From an uncultured Pseudodesulfovibrio sp. (GTDB lineage Bacteria > Desulfobacterota > Desulfovibrionia > Desulfovibrionales > Desulfovibrionaceae): a DNA stretch of 64,000 bases. The stretch lies in assembly GCF_963675635.1 (NCBI RefSeq), contig NZ_OY776488.1, positions 3,306,001 to 3,370,000 on the forward strand. Direction: 5' to 3'. The notes below the pieces were generated by a model that ran no database searches, was not told the DNA's origin, and saw nothing but the letters and a program-made list of their open reading frames with translations. Shown piece by piece: positions 36,338 to 47,007 of the stretch (position 1 is the stretch's first letter; each line of letters begins with the position of its first letter). The position numbers and the translations under genes were made by a program.

Positions 36338-37198
36338 TTATCCTGCTGTGGGCAGGGTGCGCTTCTTTATCCAAATCTTGTCGCCACTGGCCGCGATAAT
36401 TGCGGCATTCATGAACTCGTTTCTGCGCATGAGGTCACGCCAGACAACCTTGAGACGTTCCAACTGAACTTCCCATCGGTCTGTTGAAAGTTTAATTGTC
36501 AGCCCATTCCCCATGTCGTGACCATCCAGGTATATTTCCATCTCATGTGCACTGGTCAGTTTGATCCAGGCTGCCTGGGACTGGGTGAAGGGCGTTTGTC
36601 CGTCCTTGATCTTCTGCAGGATGCCGGTCAAGACCTGTGGCCCTTCTGACAATCCGTCCGCGACACTTAATATCGGGAGTGAGGCAAGCTCGCCGGGATT
36701 CATGGGAGCAATCACTGAGCCCTTGGCATCTGCAAAATAGAGATTGTCATTCTTGCGTGTCCAGAAAGCCGGAACTTTTTCCTGCACCGTGATGTAGAGC
36801 CTGTTGGGGAGGTCGCGGCGCACGGTAACCGAATTGATCCACGGGTTGGCGGAAAGTTTGCGCTCCACTTCGCCCACGTTCATCTCCATGCAGTTGAGGC
36901 CAAGCGCCACATCGGCATTGTCAAGAATATCCCCATGGCTCAACCGATCATTGCCGGTGATGTGGATCTCCTTGAGTTCGAAATACGGATGGGATGTCAT
37001 GAGTCGGTAGCCATAGAGCAGTCCCACACCAAGCACGGCGATGAGCGACAGGGTGAGCAGACCCATTATTATGCGGACAATGAACTGGCCGGTCCCGGTC
37101 AACCTGCGCGGAGATCTCTGCTTGCGGTTGAGCTTGTTGCTCCGTCGCTTGTTGCTGAGAGAAAGGCGGCTTTGTTTGCCCATAGTCAGGGTACTCAT
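36338..37198 (-). CDS. ftsQ: Cell division protein FtsQ
   Basis: 286 residues. A basic cytoplasmic tail rich in Arg/Lys (1-45) and one membrane helix (about 47-70) precede a POTRA domain (YFELKEIHITGNDRLSHGDI) and the beta domain with WINSVTVRRDLPNRLYITVQE. FtsQ links early and late division proteins in the periplasm. It overlaps murB by 4 bases (ATGA). Confidence 0.93.
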   Translation of the reverse strand: MSTLTMGKQSRLSLSNKRRSNKLNRKQRSPRRLTGTGQFIVRIIMGLLTLSLIAVLGVGLLYGYRLMTSHPYFELKEIHITGNDRLSHGDILDNADVALGLNCMEMNVGEVERKLSANPWINSVTVRRDLPNRLYITVQEKVPAFWTRKNDNLYFADAKGSVIAPMNPGELASLPILSVADGLSEGPQVLTGILQKIKDGQTPFTQSQAAWIKLTSAHEMEIYLDGHDMGNGLTIKLSTDRWEVQLERLKVVWRDLMRRNEFMNAAIIAASGDKIWIKKRTLPTAG

Positions 37199-38076
37199 AG
37201 TATAATGACCTCCAGTTCGAGGTTGACGTCGAATTTGTCTTTCACGGCAGTCTGGCCGACTTCAATGAGCTCCAGAGCGTTCGCGCTGGTTCCCTTGCCC
37301 CTGTTGACGAGAAAGTTTGCGTGAAGGTCGGAAAAAAACATGTCCCCGAGTCTGGCACCCTTCATGCCTGCCTTTTCGAGCAGTTGGCCTGCGCTGTGGC
37401 CTTCAGGGTTCTTGAATACGCACCCGGCGGTTTTGGCTGTGACAGGCTGAGTCTTTTTCTTCTTTTCGTAATTGTCCTGCATTGTCTTGCGGACTTTCTT
37501 GGGGTCGGCTTCACTCAGAACCAGTTCAACGTCCCAGATCAGATATTTGCCCATGCCAACCGTTGGAGAAAAGTGACGATAGGAAAAATCGCATTGATCG
37601 CGGTCCAGCCAGATGAGTCCCTGTCCAGGCGCCCAGAGTCTGACGCGGGTCACGAGATCGCCTATTTCTGTACCGTAGGAACCGGCGTTCATTGCCACGC
37701 AACCGCCAACGGAACCGGGGATGCCGGTCAAACCTTCCAAACCAGACAATCCAGCCATTTGCGCCCAGCCGAGCAGACCGGGGAGACGCTGGCCTGCGCC
37801 GCAACGAACAATAAGCTTTTCGTCCTTCTTTTCAACTCTTTCCGGGCCGGGAGGGGTGTCTGTCCGGATCAATGCCACGTCGAGTTGGCCGTCCTGCGCC
37901 AACAGGTTTGAACCCTCGCCGATAACGAAAGGACGAAGCGTCTCCTTGAGAAGAAAATCAGACAGGGCATCAAGATCCTGCTTGTCGCGCACCACGATTT
38001 CCACTTCGGCGGTACCACCAAGGCGAAGACTCGTTCGCTCGGAAAGCGACGGATTGGATATGAATTCAAGACCCAT
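37195..38076 (-). CDS. murB: UDP-N-acetylenolpyruvoylglucosamine reductase
   Basis: 293 residues. This FAD enzyme reduces the enolpyruvyl group to form UDP-MurNAc. FAD-binding segments are FVIGEGSNLLAQDG and GLEGLTGIPGSVGGCVAMNAGSYG; CVFKNPEGHSAGQLLEKAG carries the catalytic Ser region of the short (type II) MurB. It sits 8 bases after murC and overlaps ftsQ. Confidence 0.96.
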   Translation of the reverse strand: MGLEFISNPSLSERTSLRLGGTAEVEIVVRDKQDLDALSDFLLKETLRPFVIGEGSNLLAQDGQLDVALIRTDTPPGPERVEKKDEKLIVRCGAGQRLPGLLGWAQMAGLSGLEGLTGIPGSVGGCVAMNAGSYGTEIGDLVTRVRLWAPGQGLIWLDRDQCDFSYRHFSPTVGMGKYLIWDVELVLSEADPKKVRKTMQDNYEKKKKTQPVTAKTAGCVFKNPEGHSAGQLLEKAGMKGARLGDMFFSDLHANFLVNRGKGTSANALELIEVGQTAVKDKFDVNLELEVIIL

Positions 38077-38084
38077 GTTTGCCT

Positions 38085-39524
38085 CTATTCTCCGTTGTCG
38101 TCCGACTCGTCGGCCTGGTTGAGCCAGTTCTCGCCGATGCGCCAGATGGAACCCGCGCCCTGAGTCATGAACAGGTCGCCGGGTTTGAGTATGTCCTTGA
38201 GCCGTTTTTCAATGGATTCGAAATCCGGGAAAAACTGGACCTTGGTATCAGACACCTGTTTGATGCCCTGAGCCAGAGAAAGGCCGGAAACGCCGGGAAT
38301 GGGTGACTCCGATGCCGGATATATCTCGGTGAGCAGGAGCATGTCCGCATCCGTGAATGCCTTGCAGAATTCGCCGAAAAGGGCCTGCGTTCGGGAAAAA
38401 CGGTGCGGCTGGAAGGCCACGACCAACCGCCGGTCGGGATAGCATTCCTTGGCGGTTCTGAGGTTGGCCTGAATCTCAGCCGGGTGATGGCCGTAGTCAT
38501 CCACCACCATGACGCCTTTGTGTTCACCTTTACGGTCAAAGCGTCGGCCCACGCCGCCAAAGTTGGCGAGGCCGGTGATGATGTCTTTTTTCTCCAGCCC
38601 TGCTTCAAGGGCCACACCGATGCAGGCCAGGGCGTTGAGTACGTTGTGCGTGCCCGGCTGTGCCACAGTGACTTCGCCCCACTCCTCGCCGTCCAGGGTG
38701 ACTTTGAACAGAGAGCGCAGGTGGGAGCTGATGATCTTTCCGCGTAGACGGTTCTGCGGGCCGAGTCCGTATGTCAGATACGGGCGTTTTATCAGGGGCA
38801 GAAGCCGTTGCACGCCCTCGTCGTCGCCGCAGACCACGTTCATTCCGTAAAATGGAATGGAGTTCATGAACCGGATGAAGGACAGGTCTATGGCGTCCTG
38901 ATTGTCATAAAAATCCATGTGGTCCTTGTCCACGTTGGTCACCACGGAGATGATCGGGGACAAGCGCAGGAATGAACCGTCGGATTCGTCGGCTTCCGCG
39001 ATGAGATAGTCACCGTCGCCGAGTCGGGCGTTGGCGCCGTAGGTATTCAGTTTGCCGCCGATGATGACGGTGGGATCAAGACCGGCTTCCGTGAAAATTG
39101 TCGCCATGAGTGAGGTCGTGGTCGTCTTGCCGTGGGTCCCGGCAACGGCGATGCCTGTGCGAAGGCGCATGAGTTCGGCCAGCATTTCCGCACGGGGAAT
39201 GATGGGAATGCCGCGATCCCGGGCTTCAACCAGCTCCGGGTTTTTGGACGGGATGGCCGTGGATTTGATAAGAACGTCCGCGTTGCCCACATTGTTGGCT
39301 CCATGGCCGATGAAAACCGTGGCGCCGAGTTTTTCCAGCCGTCTGACTGCCGAAGAGGCGGACAGGTCCGAGCCGGTGATCGTAAACCCCATGTTGAGGA
39401 GGACTTCTGCAATGCCGTTCATGCCGGAACCGCCGATGCCCACCATGTGAATGGTGTTAACCCGCGCCCGCATTGCCGGACAGGCTTCGCCGCCGATTGT
39501 CAGGTATGGTCCTTGTGCTGCCAT
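38085..39524 (-). CDS. murC: UDP-N-acetylmuramate-L-alanine ligase
   Basis: 479 residues from the ATG at 39524 (GGAG 8 bases upstream, within the end of the murG reading frame). Signatures: [20 protein letters not shown] loop [11 protein letters not shown], and [14 protein letters not shown]. It adds L-Ala to UDP-MurNAc. A short N-terminal extension of about 17 residues precedes the family start at MRARVNT. Confidence 0.96.
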   Translation of the reverse strand: MAAQGPYLTIGGEACPAMRARVNTIHMVGIGGSGMNGIAEVLLNMGFTITGSDLSASSAVRRLEKLGATVFIGHGANNVGNADVLIKSTAIPSKNPELVEARDRGIPIIPRAEMLAELMRLRTGIAVAGTHGKTTTTSLMATIFTEAGLDPTVIIGGKLNTYGANARLGDGDYLIAEADESDGSFLRLSPIISVVTNVDKDHMDFYDNQDAIDLSFIRFMNSIPFYGMNVVCGDDEGVQRLLPLIKRPYLTYGLGPQNRLRGKIISSHLRSLFKVTLDGEEWGEVTVAQPGTHNVLNALACIGVALEAGLEKKDIITGLANFGGVGRRFDRKGEHKGVMVVDDYGHHPAEIQANLRTAKECYPDRRLVVAFQPHRFSRTQALFGEFCKAFTDADMLLLTEIYPASESPIPGVSGLSLAQGIKQVSDTKVQFFPDFESIEKRLKDILKPGDLFMTQGAGSIWRIGENWLNQADESDDNGE

Positions 39525-39534
39525 AACTATACTC

Positions 39535-40614
39535 CTACGCCGTCAGGGCTTCCAACCCTGACGCTATATCTGCGGCTGCGTTCACTTTGGCGAAATCGCG
39601 TGCCGCTGTTTCCATGTCGGTCAACTGCCCGGGGGTGTTGAGCAAGTCCAGTGTGGCGGTCGCCAACGATTCCCCAGTCATTTCCGACTGGGGGAGCAAC
39701 CGGGCCGCGCCGATGTCCGACATGGCTTTGGCGTTCATTGTCTGATGGTTGTGGGTGGCCTGGGGGAAAGGCACGAAAATGGCCGGAACCCCTGCCGCCG
39801 CTATTTCGAAGACCGTGGTCGCTCCTGATCGGCAGATTGCCAGATCACAGAGGGCGTATTCGGTCCCCATATCCTCGATAAATTCACGTACCTGTGAAAC
39901 GTCCGCGCCTGCGGTTTCGTAAGCAGCACGCACCCGGATGAAGTCCGCTCTGCCTGCCTGATGCACCAGCGTGACCCCTGCCTCCATGAGCGAAGGCAGT
40001 GCCTTGATGATGGCATCGTTGATAGGTCTGGCGCCTTGGCTGCCGCCGAGCACGAGGACTCGTTTGCCGACCTGCCTGGCCCTGCGGCGTGTGGCTGCCT
40101 TAATGATGTCGAGCCGCACGGGGTTGCCGGTCAGATACGTCTTGTGTGTCGGAAACACACGAAGGGCGTCCGGGAAGCTCAGGAAAATTCGTTTGACTAT
40201 CTTGCCCAGCATTTTGTTGGCCATGCCGGGGATGGAATTCTGTTCGTGAATGGCGGTGGGGATACCGAGAATCTTGGCTGCCACCACCGGGCAGAATCCA
40301 GCATAGCCTCCAAAGCCGATGACCGCGTCAGGCCTGAAGCCCCAGACTGCGGCGAGGGCTTTCGGGAGACCTGTGCCAAGCCAGCCTATGCCCGAAAGAA
40401 TGCCGGGAATACCGCGGCCCATGATGCCGGATGCCGGAAGTTCCAGGAATCGCAGGCCGTGTTTGCGCGCCATGTTGCCTTCGGGACCGGGGCCGCCCAT
40501 GAACATGATGTCGACGCCCTTGTTGCGAAGGGTCAGTTCGGTGGCAAGGGCCAGGGCCGGAAAGATGTGGCCGCCAGTGCCACCAGTAGTGAGAATGACT
40601 CTGTTCAGCGTCAT
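39535..40614 (-). CDS. murG: UDP-GlcNAc:undecaprenyl-PP-MurNAc-pentapeptide transferase
   Basis: 359 residues. GT28 glycosyltransferase that converts lipid I into lipid II at the inner face of the membrane. Starts with [53 protein letters not shown] and [20 protein letters not shown] are donor-binding segments. It overlaps the ftsW stop by 4 bases. Confidence 0.97.
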   Translation of the reverse strand: MTLNRVILTTGGTGGHIFPALALATELTLRNKGVDIMFMGGPGPEGNMARKHGLRFLELPASGIMGRGIPGILSGIGWLGTGLPKALAAVWGFRPDAVIGFGGYAGFCPVVAAKILGIPTAIHEQNSIPGMANKMLGKIVKRIFLSFPDALRVFPTHKTYLTGNPVRLDIIKAATRRRARQVGKRVLVLGGSQGARPINDAIIKALPSLMEAGVTLVHQAGRADFIRVRAAYETAGADVSQVREFIEDMGTEYALCDLAICRSGATTVFEIAAAGVPAIFVPFPQATHNHQTMNAKAMSDIGAARLLPQSEMTGESLATATLDLLNTPGQLTDMETAARDFAKVNAAADIASGLEALTA

Positions 40615-41735
40615 GCCTTCACCCTCCGGGAGAGGTTCAACAGGATACCCGCGCAGATGAAGGAAACGGTCAGGCTTGAGCCACCGTAACTGATGAACGG
40701 CATTGCAACCCCCTTGGGCGGGACTGTTCCAAGCACCACGGCGAGGTTCAGAATCATGCCGAGGGCAAGAATGCAGGTCACGCCGAACGCCGTGAATCGG
40801 TCCTGCAGGTCTTCCACTTTCAGCGTTACGCGGAAGGCGCGGATCAGGAAAAACCCGATGGCGATGAAAAAGAGGGACATGCCCACAAAGCCCAGTTCTT
40901 CGCCGACTACAGCCATGATGAAATCGTTGTGGGCTTCGGGCAGGAAGAACAGTTTGCGCTGGCCTGCACCGATGCCGGTGCCGAAAATTTTGCCGGAACC
41001 GAATGCGTACAGGGATTGCACCAGTTGGTAGCCTTCGTTCTGGGCTGAAGCGAACGGGTCAAGAAAAGCGGTCCACCGTTTGAAACGGTACGGTGAGGAC
41101 GATATGAGCAACCAGCCTGCGCCGCCGGCAAAAATGAGCGAGATGAACAGGTAGCTGAACCGGGTGCCGCCGACCAGGCACATGAAGAAGAGCAGGCCGG
41201 ACATGACCACGGCGCCGCCGAAGTCGGGTTGCAGGAGCAGCAGGCCGCACAGAAAGCCGGTCACGAGGAAAGGCGGCAGGAAGCCGACCGAGAACGTGCG
41301 AACCATGTCCTGCTTTCTGGCGAAGAAATATGCGAGATAGAGAACCAGAGACACCTTGGCGTATTCCAATGGCTGGAGATTGACTGGCCCAAGGTTGATC
41401 CACCGGCTTGCCCCGTTGACCGAGACACCGAGCGGCGAGATGCACAACGCGAGCAGGACAACGGCGATTCCGACCCAGATGTAGGTCATGGAGTAGAGCA
41501 CGCGCCGGGGAATCTTCATGCAGCAGAACATGGCGGCCAGACCCACGCCTGTAAACATGAGTTGCCGTTTGAAAAAGAAGTATTTGTCGCCATAGACCCG
41601 CTCGGCCATGATGCCGGATGAGGACAGGACCATGATGAGGCCGAAGCCGCCGAGAATCATGGTGGCGGTGAGCAGCCAGGGGTCGATGCGGCCGTTGGCG
41701 GCACCGTTTTTCTTGGCGTTGAGACTGTTAGTCAT
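40611..41735 (-). CDS. ftsW: Septal peptidoglycan glycosyltransferase FtsW
   Basis: 374 residues from the ATG at 41735, which has GGAGG 6 bases upstream; the frame is open 50 codons further, but that part overlaps murD. SEDS-family membrane protein with about ten helices. Signatures are SSSGIMAERVYGDKYFF, RWINLGPVNLQPLEYAK, the PEAHNDFIMAVVGEELGF loop and FISYGGSSL near the C-terminus. It overlaps the murD stop by 8 bases. Confidence 0.95.
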   Translation of the reverse strand: MTNSLNAKKNGAANGRIDPWLLTATMILGGFGLIMVLSSSGIMAERVYGDKYFFFKRQLMFTGVGLAAMFCCMKIPRRVLYSMTYIWVGIAVVLLALCISPLGVSVNGASRWINLGPVNLQPLEYAKVSLVLYLAYFFARKQDMVRTFSVGFLPPFLVTGFLCGLLLLQPDFGGAVVMSGLLFFMCLVGGTRFSYLFISLIFAGGAGWLLISSSPYRFKRWTAFLDPFASAQNEGYQLVQSLYAFGSGKIFGTGIGAGQRKLFFLPEAHNDFIMAVVGEELGFVGMSLFFIAIGFFLIRAFRVTLKVEDLQDRFTAFGVTCILALGMILNLAVVLGTVPPKGVAMPFISYGGSSLTVSFICAGILLNLSRRVKA

Positions 41736-43032
41736 CAAGACCTCCCACCACGCGTTTGAAATCCGCGCCGCGCTGCGCCATGCCGTTGTACTGGTCGAAA
41801 CTGGCTGTGGCCGGAGAAAGCAGAATGACGTCGCCGGTTTCAGCGCAGGCTGCCTGTCGTTTGACGGCTTGTTCCAACGTTTCATCCCATGTCACGGTAA
41901 AGGATTTGGACAGTTCCGGTTCCAGCTCTTCCCTGGCTCCGCCGAACAACCCCACATGAACAACAGAACCTTTGATGCCATTGGCAAAAGCGGCCACGTC
42001 GCCGCCTTTCCAGACGCCACCCATGAGGATGCGGACCGGCCGGTCAAATGACCGTACTGCAGCCAGGGCGGCATCCAGTGTGGTCGCCTTGGAATCATTG
42101 ACATACAGGACGCCTTTTTTCTCACCCACGGGTTCGATGCGGTGGGCCAGCGGCTTGAAATTGCGTATGGTTTCGGCAGCCTGAGATTCTGAGATGCCGA
42201 ACCGTTTGACAGCCTGCCATGCGGCTTCCACATTGGAGCGGTTGTGCTCGCCGGGAAGATGCGGCGCTTCGAAACGGTCTGTGGCGTCGAACCACTGGAC
42301 ATGGGCGTTGGTGAACGAACGGTCTTTAATGACGTCGCGCAGCGATTCGTGCATGAGCGCGGTGTCTTCGGCGGTCATGCGGTTAAACAGAGCCAGTTTG
42401 GCGTCGAGGTATTCCTCCATGTCTTCATGGTAATCGAGGTGATTGGCTGAGAAATTCAGGAAGACGCCCACATGCGGTTTGAACAGGCGGCAGTTCTGGA
42501 GCTGGAAACTGGAGACTTCAAGCACGATGATTTCCGCAGGCTCCATGTCCAGCAGGTATTCGCAAAGAGGTACGCCGATGTTGCCGCCGGTGAAGATCCT
42601 GCGACCTGCCTGTTCCAGAATATCGGAGATGAGAGTGGTGGTTGTGGTCTTGCCGTTTGAGCCGGTTACCGCGAGCATGGGAGCCTCAATGAACCAGGAG
42701 GCGAATTCCAGCTCTGAGACCATTGTGCGTGGCGCAATGCCTTCCAGTACCGGGGCAAGTTTTTTCACCGGCACACCAGGGGAGAACACGATGATGTCCG
42801 CATCCGAGAAATGCTCTTTCTTGTGCGCTCCGGTGATGAGTTCAACTTTTCCACTGAGTTCACCCAAAGTGTCTTCGGTCACGTCTTCGCTTCTGTCCAC
42901 CACGCGCACGTTGGCACCGAGCACGTCGAGAAGACGGGCTGCGGCAAGGCCTGACTTGCCCACGCCAACCACCACGGCCTGTTTGCCGGTGAGGATGTGC
43001 TGTTCGATGAAGTTGCGGACGATACGATTCAC
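41728..43032 (-). CDS. murD: UDP-N-acetylmuramoylalanine-D-glutamate ligase
   Basis: 434 residues. ATP-dependent ligase adding D-Glu. Segments: VVGVGKSGLAAARLL, the ATP loop VTGSNGKTTTTTLI, NFSANHLDYHEDMEEY, GEHNRSNVEAA and YVNDSKATTLDAALAAV. Stop overlaps ftsW start. Confidence 0.96.
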   Translation of the reverse strand: MNRIVRNFIEQHILTGKQAVVVGVGKSGLAAARLLDVLGANVRVVDRSEDVTEDTLGELSGKVELITGAHKKEHFSDADIIVFSPGVPVKKLAPVLEGIAPRTMVSELEFASWFIEAPMLAVTGSNGKTTTTTLISDILEQAGRRIFTGGNIGVPLCEYLLDMEPAEIIVLEVSSFQLQNCRLFKPHVGVFLNFSANHLDYHEDMEEYLDAKLALFNRMTAEDTALMHESLRDVIKDRSFTNAHVQWFDATDRFEAPHLPGEHNRSNVEAAWQAVKRFGISESQAAETIRNFKPLAHRIEPVGEKKGVLYVNDSKATTLDAALAAVRSFDRPVRILMGGVWKGGDVAAFANGIKGSVVHVGLFGGAREELEPELSKSFTVTWDETLEQAVKRQAACAETGDVILLSPATASFDQYNGMAQRGADFKRVVGGLDD

Positions 43033-43045
43033 GGTGATGCCTTGA

Positions 43046-44122
43046 TTATCTCAGTTTGAGTGTGGAAAGTGCCATGAGGGCCATGAGTATGGAGAGAATC
43101 CAGAATCGGACGATGATCTTGGATTCCGGGATGCCTTTGAGCTCGAAATGATGATGGAGCGGGGCCATCTTGAAGATGCGTTTACCGCCCGTGAGCTTGA
43201 AATAGCCCACCTGAAGGATGACAGAGAGAGTCTCGAATACGAACACGCCGCCCACGATGGCGAGCAGGAGTTCCTGCTTGGCAAGGACAGCCACGAAACC
43301 GAGTGCACCGCCGAGACCGAGAGACCCCACATCGCCCATGAAGACCTGGGCCGGGTGTGCATTGAACCAGAGAAAGCCCAGTCCTGCGCCGACCATGGCC
43401 CCGCAGAATATGGTCACTTCCCCGATACCCTGAATGTTCTGGACTTGCAGATAGTCGGCCATGGTCGCGTGGCCCGACACGTAAATGAAGATGGCGAAGC
43501 AGGCCATGGCAACAACCATGGGACCGATAGCCAGACCATCCAGTCCGTCTGTCAGGTTCACCGCGTTGCTCGCTCCGACCATGACCACCATGGCGAAGGG
43601 CAGGTAGAACCAACCGAGGTCCGGGTTGAAATTCTTGAAGAATGGCACTGATAACTGAGTGGAGTATGCCGGTTCATTAATGAGCAGGGCAATTGCCGAG
43701 GCAGCCACAAGGCACTGAAGAGAGAATTTGGCTTTGGCGGACAATCCCTTGTTTTGCTTTTTGACAACCTTGATATAGTCGTCGGCGAACCCGATGGCGC
43801 TGAACCCGAAATACACGAGCAGCGTCAGCCAGATGTAGATGTTGGACAGGTCTGCCCAGAGCAGCGTGGAGACACCCACACTGATCAGGATCATGATGCC
43901 GCCCATGGTTGGGGTGCCTTCCTTGGCCTGATGCTGGGGACCGTCTTCTCGGATGTACTGACCGCATTTGATACGCTTGAGCCAGCGGATCATGGCCGGT
44001 CCGAACACGATTGAAATGATAAGCGCGGTCAACAGTGCCCACACAGAGCGGAAGGTGATGTACCGGAAGACGTTGAGAAGACCCAGGTCCGTGGAAAGCG
44101 GTACGAGAAAGTTATATATCAC
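43046..44122 (-). CDS. mraY: Phospho-N-acetylmuramoyl-pentapeptide transferase
   Basis: 358 residues when started at the GTG at 44122 (MIYNFLVPL..., with GGAGG 6 bases upstream). This GTG is the last part of the murF stop region (GTGA overlap), so the two are coupled; a longer frame upstream is not supported. About ten membrane helices; signatures [34 protein letters not shown] and the HHHFELKG loop. It forms lipid I on undecaprenyl phosphate. Confidence 0.95.
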   Translation of the reverse strand: MIYNFLVPLSTDLGLLNVFRYITFRSVWALLTALIISIVFGPAMIRWLKRIKCGQYIREDGPQHQAKEGTPTMGGIMILISVGVSTLLWADLSNIYIWLTLLVYFGFSAIGFADDYIKVVKKQNKGLSAKAKFSLQCLVAASAIALLINEPAYSTQLSVPFFKNFNPDLGWFYLPFAMVVMVGASNAVNLTDGLDGLAIGPMVVAMACFAIFIYVSGHATMADYLQVQNIQGIGEVTIFCGAMVGAGLGFLWFNAHPAQVFMGDVGSLGLGGALGFVAVLAKQELLLAIVGGVFVFETLSVILQVGYFKLTGGKRIFKMAPLHHHFELKGIPESKIIVRFWILSILMALMALSTLKLR

Positions 44123-45507
44123 TGGTTGCCTCCTTGGGCTTCCACAGTGCGTCCTGCACAGAGGGCGGACACGAATAATTCCATTTTGAGAGAACGTGAT
44201 CCCTTGACCAACACGACGCCGTCGGCCACGCCGAAAGACTGCCACGCATGGGCGAAATCTTTTTGCGTGTCTACTTTGTGCATTTTTTTGCCATATTCCC
44301 GGGCTACTACGTCAAAATGGTCACCCTTGTAGAAGACGACAGCCGGGGCGGTGGCCTTGATGATGCGTCCGAGCTCCTCATGGCGCATGACAGCCTCATC
44401 GCCGAGTTCGCGCATGTCTCCGAGGATAAGGGCAAGCGGCTTGCCGTCTGCCATGCCTGTCGCGGTTTCGATGGACCGTGACATGGAGAGAGGGTTGGCG
44501 TTGTATGTGTCGTCGATGACCATGAGGTTGCCGTTTGGCTTGCAGCAGAAACGCTGTGTGTCAGGTTCAAGTGATTGAACGCCGAAAATGACGTCTTCGC
44601 GAGTCATGCCAAGGGCATGGGCCACGGCAGCGACACAGGCCAGGTTCTCGGCGTAGTGTGCGCCGCAAAACGGTGCCTCGAATTCGCCGTCGCCCTCGGG
44701 GGTCCGAAGCCGGAAGCGTCCCAGATTACTGGCTCCGGCCCCGAGGAACGAGGCAACAAAGGAGGTGTGAGAATCGTCGTTGGTGGAGAATCCTACAGGG
44801 GTGTCCACTAGTTCACGGGCAGCGTCCCAGAGCAGCGGATAATCCTTAGAAATGATAGCAGAACCGGGTTGACGCAGATATCTGAGCAGACTGGATTTGG
44901 CCTGGGCCACCCCGGCCTCGTTGCCGAGTCCTGCCAGATGACCGGGCCCGACATTGGTGATGACTGCGATGTCAGGACTGGCCACAGGGGCCAACTCTTC
45001 CATGTCGCCGCGCTGTGAAATGCCCAGTTCCATGATCCAGAGTTCCTGTTCCACCGTGGCTTTGAGCATGGAGAGGGGCAGGCCTATCTGGTTGTTGAAA
45101 TTGCGATAGTTCTTTGCGGTATTGAATTTCTGCGAAGTCACCGCGTAGAGCATCTCCTTGACCGTTGTCTTGCCCGCCGTGCCGGTGACTGCAATGAGCT
45201 TGGCGCCGCACATGTCGCGCCAGCATGCGGCCAGACGTCCAAGGGCTTTTACGGTGTCGCGGACCATTATGACAGGCGTGTCGATATCGTCCAGCATGCG
45301 GGAGGCGACGATGGCGGCAGCTCCCTGTTTCGCAGCCTGTGCCGCGAATTCATGCCCGTCAAAGTTCTCGCCGCTGACGCAGAAGAACAGGTCGCCTTTT
45401 TCCACGGTGCGAGAGTCCGTTTTCACCGAGGTGATAGCGATTTCAGAGTGGCCTTCTTCGGCCATGCCGCCGAGGCAGCGTTCTACGTCAGACAATGTCA
45501 GGTTCAC
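44119..45507 (-). CDS. murF: UDP-N-acetylmuramoyl-tripeptide-D-Ala-D-Ala ligase
   Basis: 462 residues. It adds D-Ala-D-Ala to the stem. ATP loop [29 protein letters not shown] and [11 protein letters not shown] are family segments. Starts inside the murE stop (4-base overlap). Ordinary length. Confidence 0.95.
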   Translation of the reverse strand: MNLTLSDVERCLGGMAEEGHSEIAITSVKTDSRTVEKGDLFFCVSGENFDGHEFAAQAAKQGAAAIVASRMLDDIDTPVIMVRDTVKALGRLAACWRDMCGAKLIAVTGTAGKTTVKEMLYAVTSQKFNTAKNYRNFNNQIGLPLSMLKATVEQELWIMELGISQRGDMEELAPVASPDIAVITNVGPGHLAGLGNEAGVAQAKSSLLRYLRQPGSAIISKDYPLLWDAARELVDTPVGFSTNDDSHTSFVASFLGAGASNLGRFRLRTPEGDGEFEAPFCGAHYAENLACVAAVAHALGMTREDVIFGVQSLEPDTQRFCCKPNGNLMVIDDTYNANPLSMSRSIETATGMADGKPLALILGDMRELGDEAVMRHEELGRIIKATAPAVVFYKGDHFDVVAREYGKKMHKVDTQKDFAHAWQSFGVADGVVLVKGSRSLKMELFVSALCAGRTVEAQGGNQ

Positions 45508-46976
45508 GAATACATTTCCTCAAGCAGTGCAGCAGTGACTTTCGTATCAAGGAAGGGGATTATTTCATCTTTGATCTTCTGGTTCGGTTCATGGCCTCTT
45601 CCGGCGATCAGCAGCACGTCACCCGGTTCCATTTCCTCAAGGGCCATGGCGATGGCGGTTCTGCGGTCAGGGTGTTCAATCACTTTGGGCGTGCCTTTAA
45701 GACCTGGCCGGATGTCGTCCATGACCATCATGGGATCTTCGGAGCGGGGATTGTCCGATGTGAGCACAGCCACATCCGCATAACGGGCAACGGCCTGTCC
45801 CATTATCGGGCGTTTTGTGCGGTCACGGTCTCCGCCGCAGCCGAACAGGGTGATAAGCCGTTTGAAATTGAGCGATTTGAGTGTGTGCTGGACGTTTTCC
45901 AACGCGTCAGGCGTGTGGGCGAAGTCCACGAAAACATCGAGACCGTGGTCGTTCAAGACACGTTCCAGACGTCCGGGAACACCGGGGAAGTCTTTCAATG
46001 CGCGCATGTCCCTGCAGTTGAGTCCGAGTTGGAGCCCGACAGCCTGGGCTGCCATCAGGTTCATGGCGTTGAAGGCACCGATCAGGGGAGAGTGCACGGT
46101 CCAGCTTTTGCCTTTATATGTGGTTTCCAGTTCAATTCCCTGTCCGTCCATGGAAACGATGCGTCCCTGTACCATGTCGCGGTCGCCAACTTCCTGTTTG
46201 ACTGTGGTAACGTCACCGATTCCGTACCCGATGGAGCCTGGACATTCTGACAGAAGGATGCGCCCGTACGGGTCATTGTAGTTGAAAACGTTGGCTTTGG
46301 TTTCGAGGGGGTAGTCCTTGAAGAGTTTGGCCTTGGCCCTGAAATATGTCTCCATGTCACCATGGTAGTCGAGATGATCCTGAGTGAGGTTGGTGAAGAT
46401 TCCGGCGTTGAAGTCAAGACCAGCCACGCGATACTGTTCCAGGGCGTGGGAGGAGACTTCCATGAGAACGACATCCACATCGGCTTTCTTCATATTGAAG
46501 ATAAGTTCGTGAATCATCCAGCAGTCCGGGGTGGTCAGTGATGCTTCGATCTGGAAACCGGGCCAGCGGTAGTTGACCGTGCCGAGTACGCCGACTTTCA
46601 GGCCGGTGGAAGCGAGCAGGTGCTCTATGATGTAGGAAGTTGTGGTCTTGCCGTTTGTGCCGGTGATGCCAACAAGTTTGACGTCTCTATCAATGAGATG
46701 GAAATGGGAGCGGGCCAGTTCACCAAGTGCAACTGCCGGATTTTCTACGTACACGGCTACGGCTTTGTCTTCCACAACAGGCGCAACGAGATCGCGGGCG
46801 CTTTCGGGCGCGACAATGTACTGCGCACCGTTGTCGAGGGCGTTAGGAATGTAATCAAGGCCGCGGACAGCAGTCCCGGGCATGGCAACGAAGCATTCCC
46901 CATCCTGGATTTTGCGCGAATCAGTGCGCACGACAAGGCCTTTTCTCGCTTCTTTCAGCAGATTTTCAAATTCCAT
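45504..46976 (-). CDS. murE: UDP-N-acetylmuramoyl-tripeptide synthetase (meso-DAP-adding)
   Basis: 490 residues from the ATG at 46976; a GTG just before it (46979) is an alternative and longer frames overlap ftsI. ATP loop ITGTNGKTTTSYII, then VDFAHTPDALENV and DNPRSEDPMMV. The DNPR motif marks the meso-diaminopimelate-adding type, in line with a Gram-negative wall. In line with the operon, it lies between ftsI and murF. Confidence 0.95.
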   Translation of the reverse strand: MEFENLLKEARKGLVVRTDSRKIQDGECFVAMPGTAVRGLDYIPNALDNGAQYIVAPESARDLVAPVVEDKAVAVYVENPAVALGELARSHFHLIDRDVKLVGITGTNGKTTTSYIIEHLLASTGLKVGVLGTVNYRWPGFQIEASLTTPDCWMIHELIFNMKKADVDVVLMEVSSHALEQYRVAGLDFNAGIFTNLTQDHLDYHGDMETYFRAKAKLFKDYPLETKANVFNYNDPYGRILLSECPGSIGYGIGDVTTVKQEVGDRDMVQGRIVSMDGQGIELETTYKGKSWTVHSPLIGAFNAMNLMAAQAVGLQLGLNCRDMRALKDFPGVPGRLERVLNDHGLDVFVDFAHTPDALENVQHTLKSLNFKRLITLFGCGGDRDRTKRPIMGQAVARYADVAVLTSDNPRSEDPMMVMDDIRPGLKGTPKVIEHPDRRTAIAMALEEMEPGDVLLIAGRGHEPNQKIKDEIIPFLDTKVTAALLEEMYS

Positions 46977-47007
46977 CACGCCGCGTTCCTTGTCCTTTTC
47001 CTTGCCG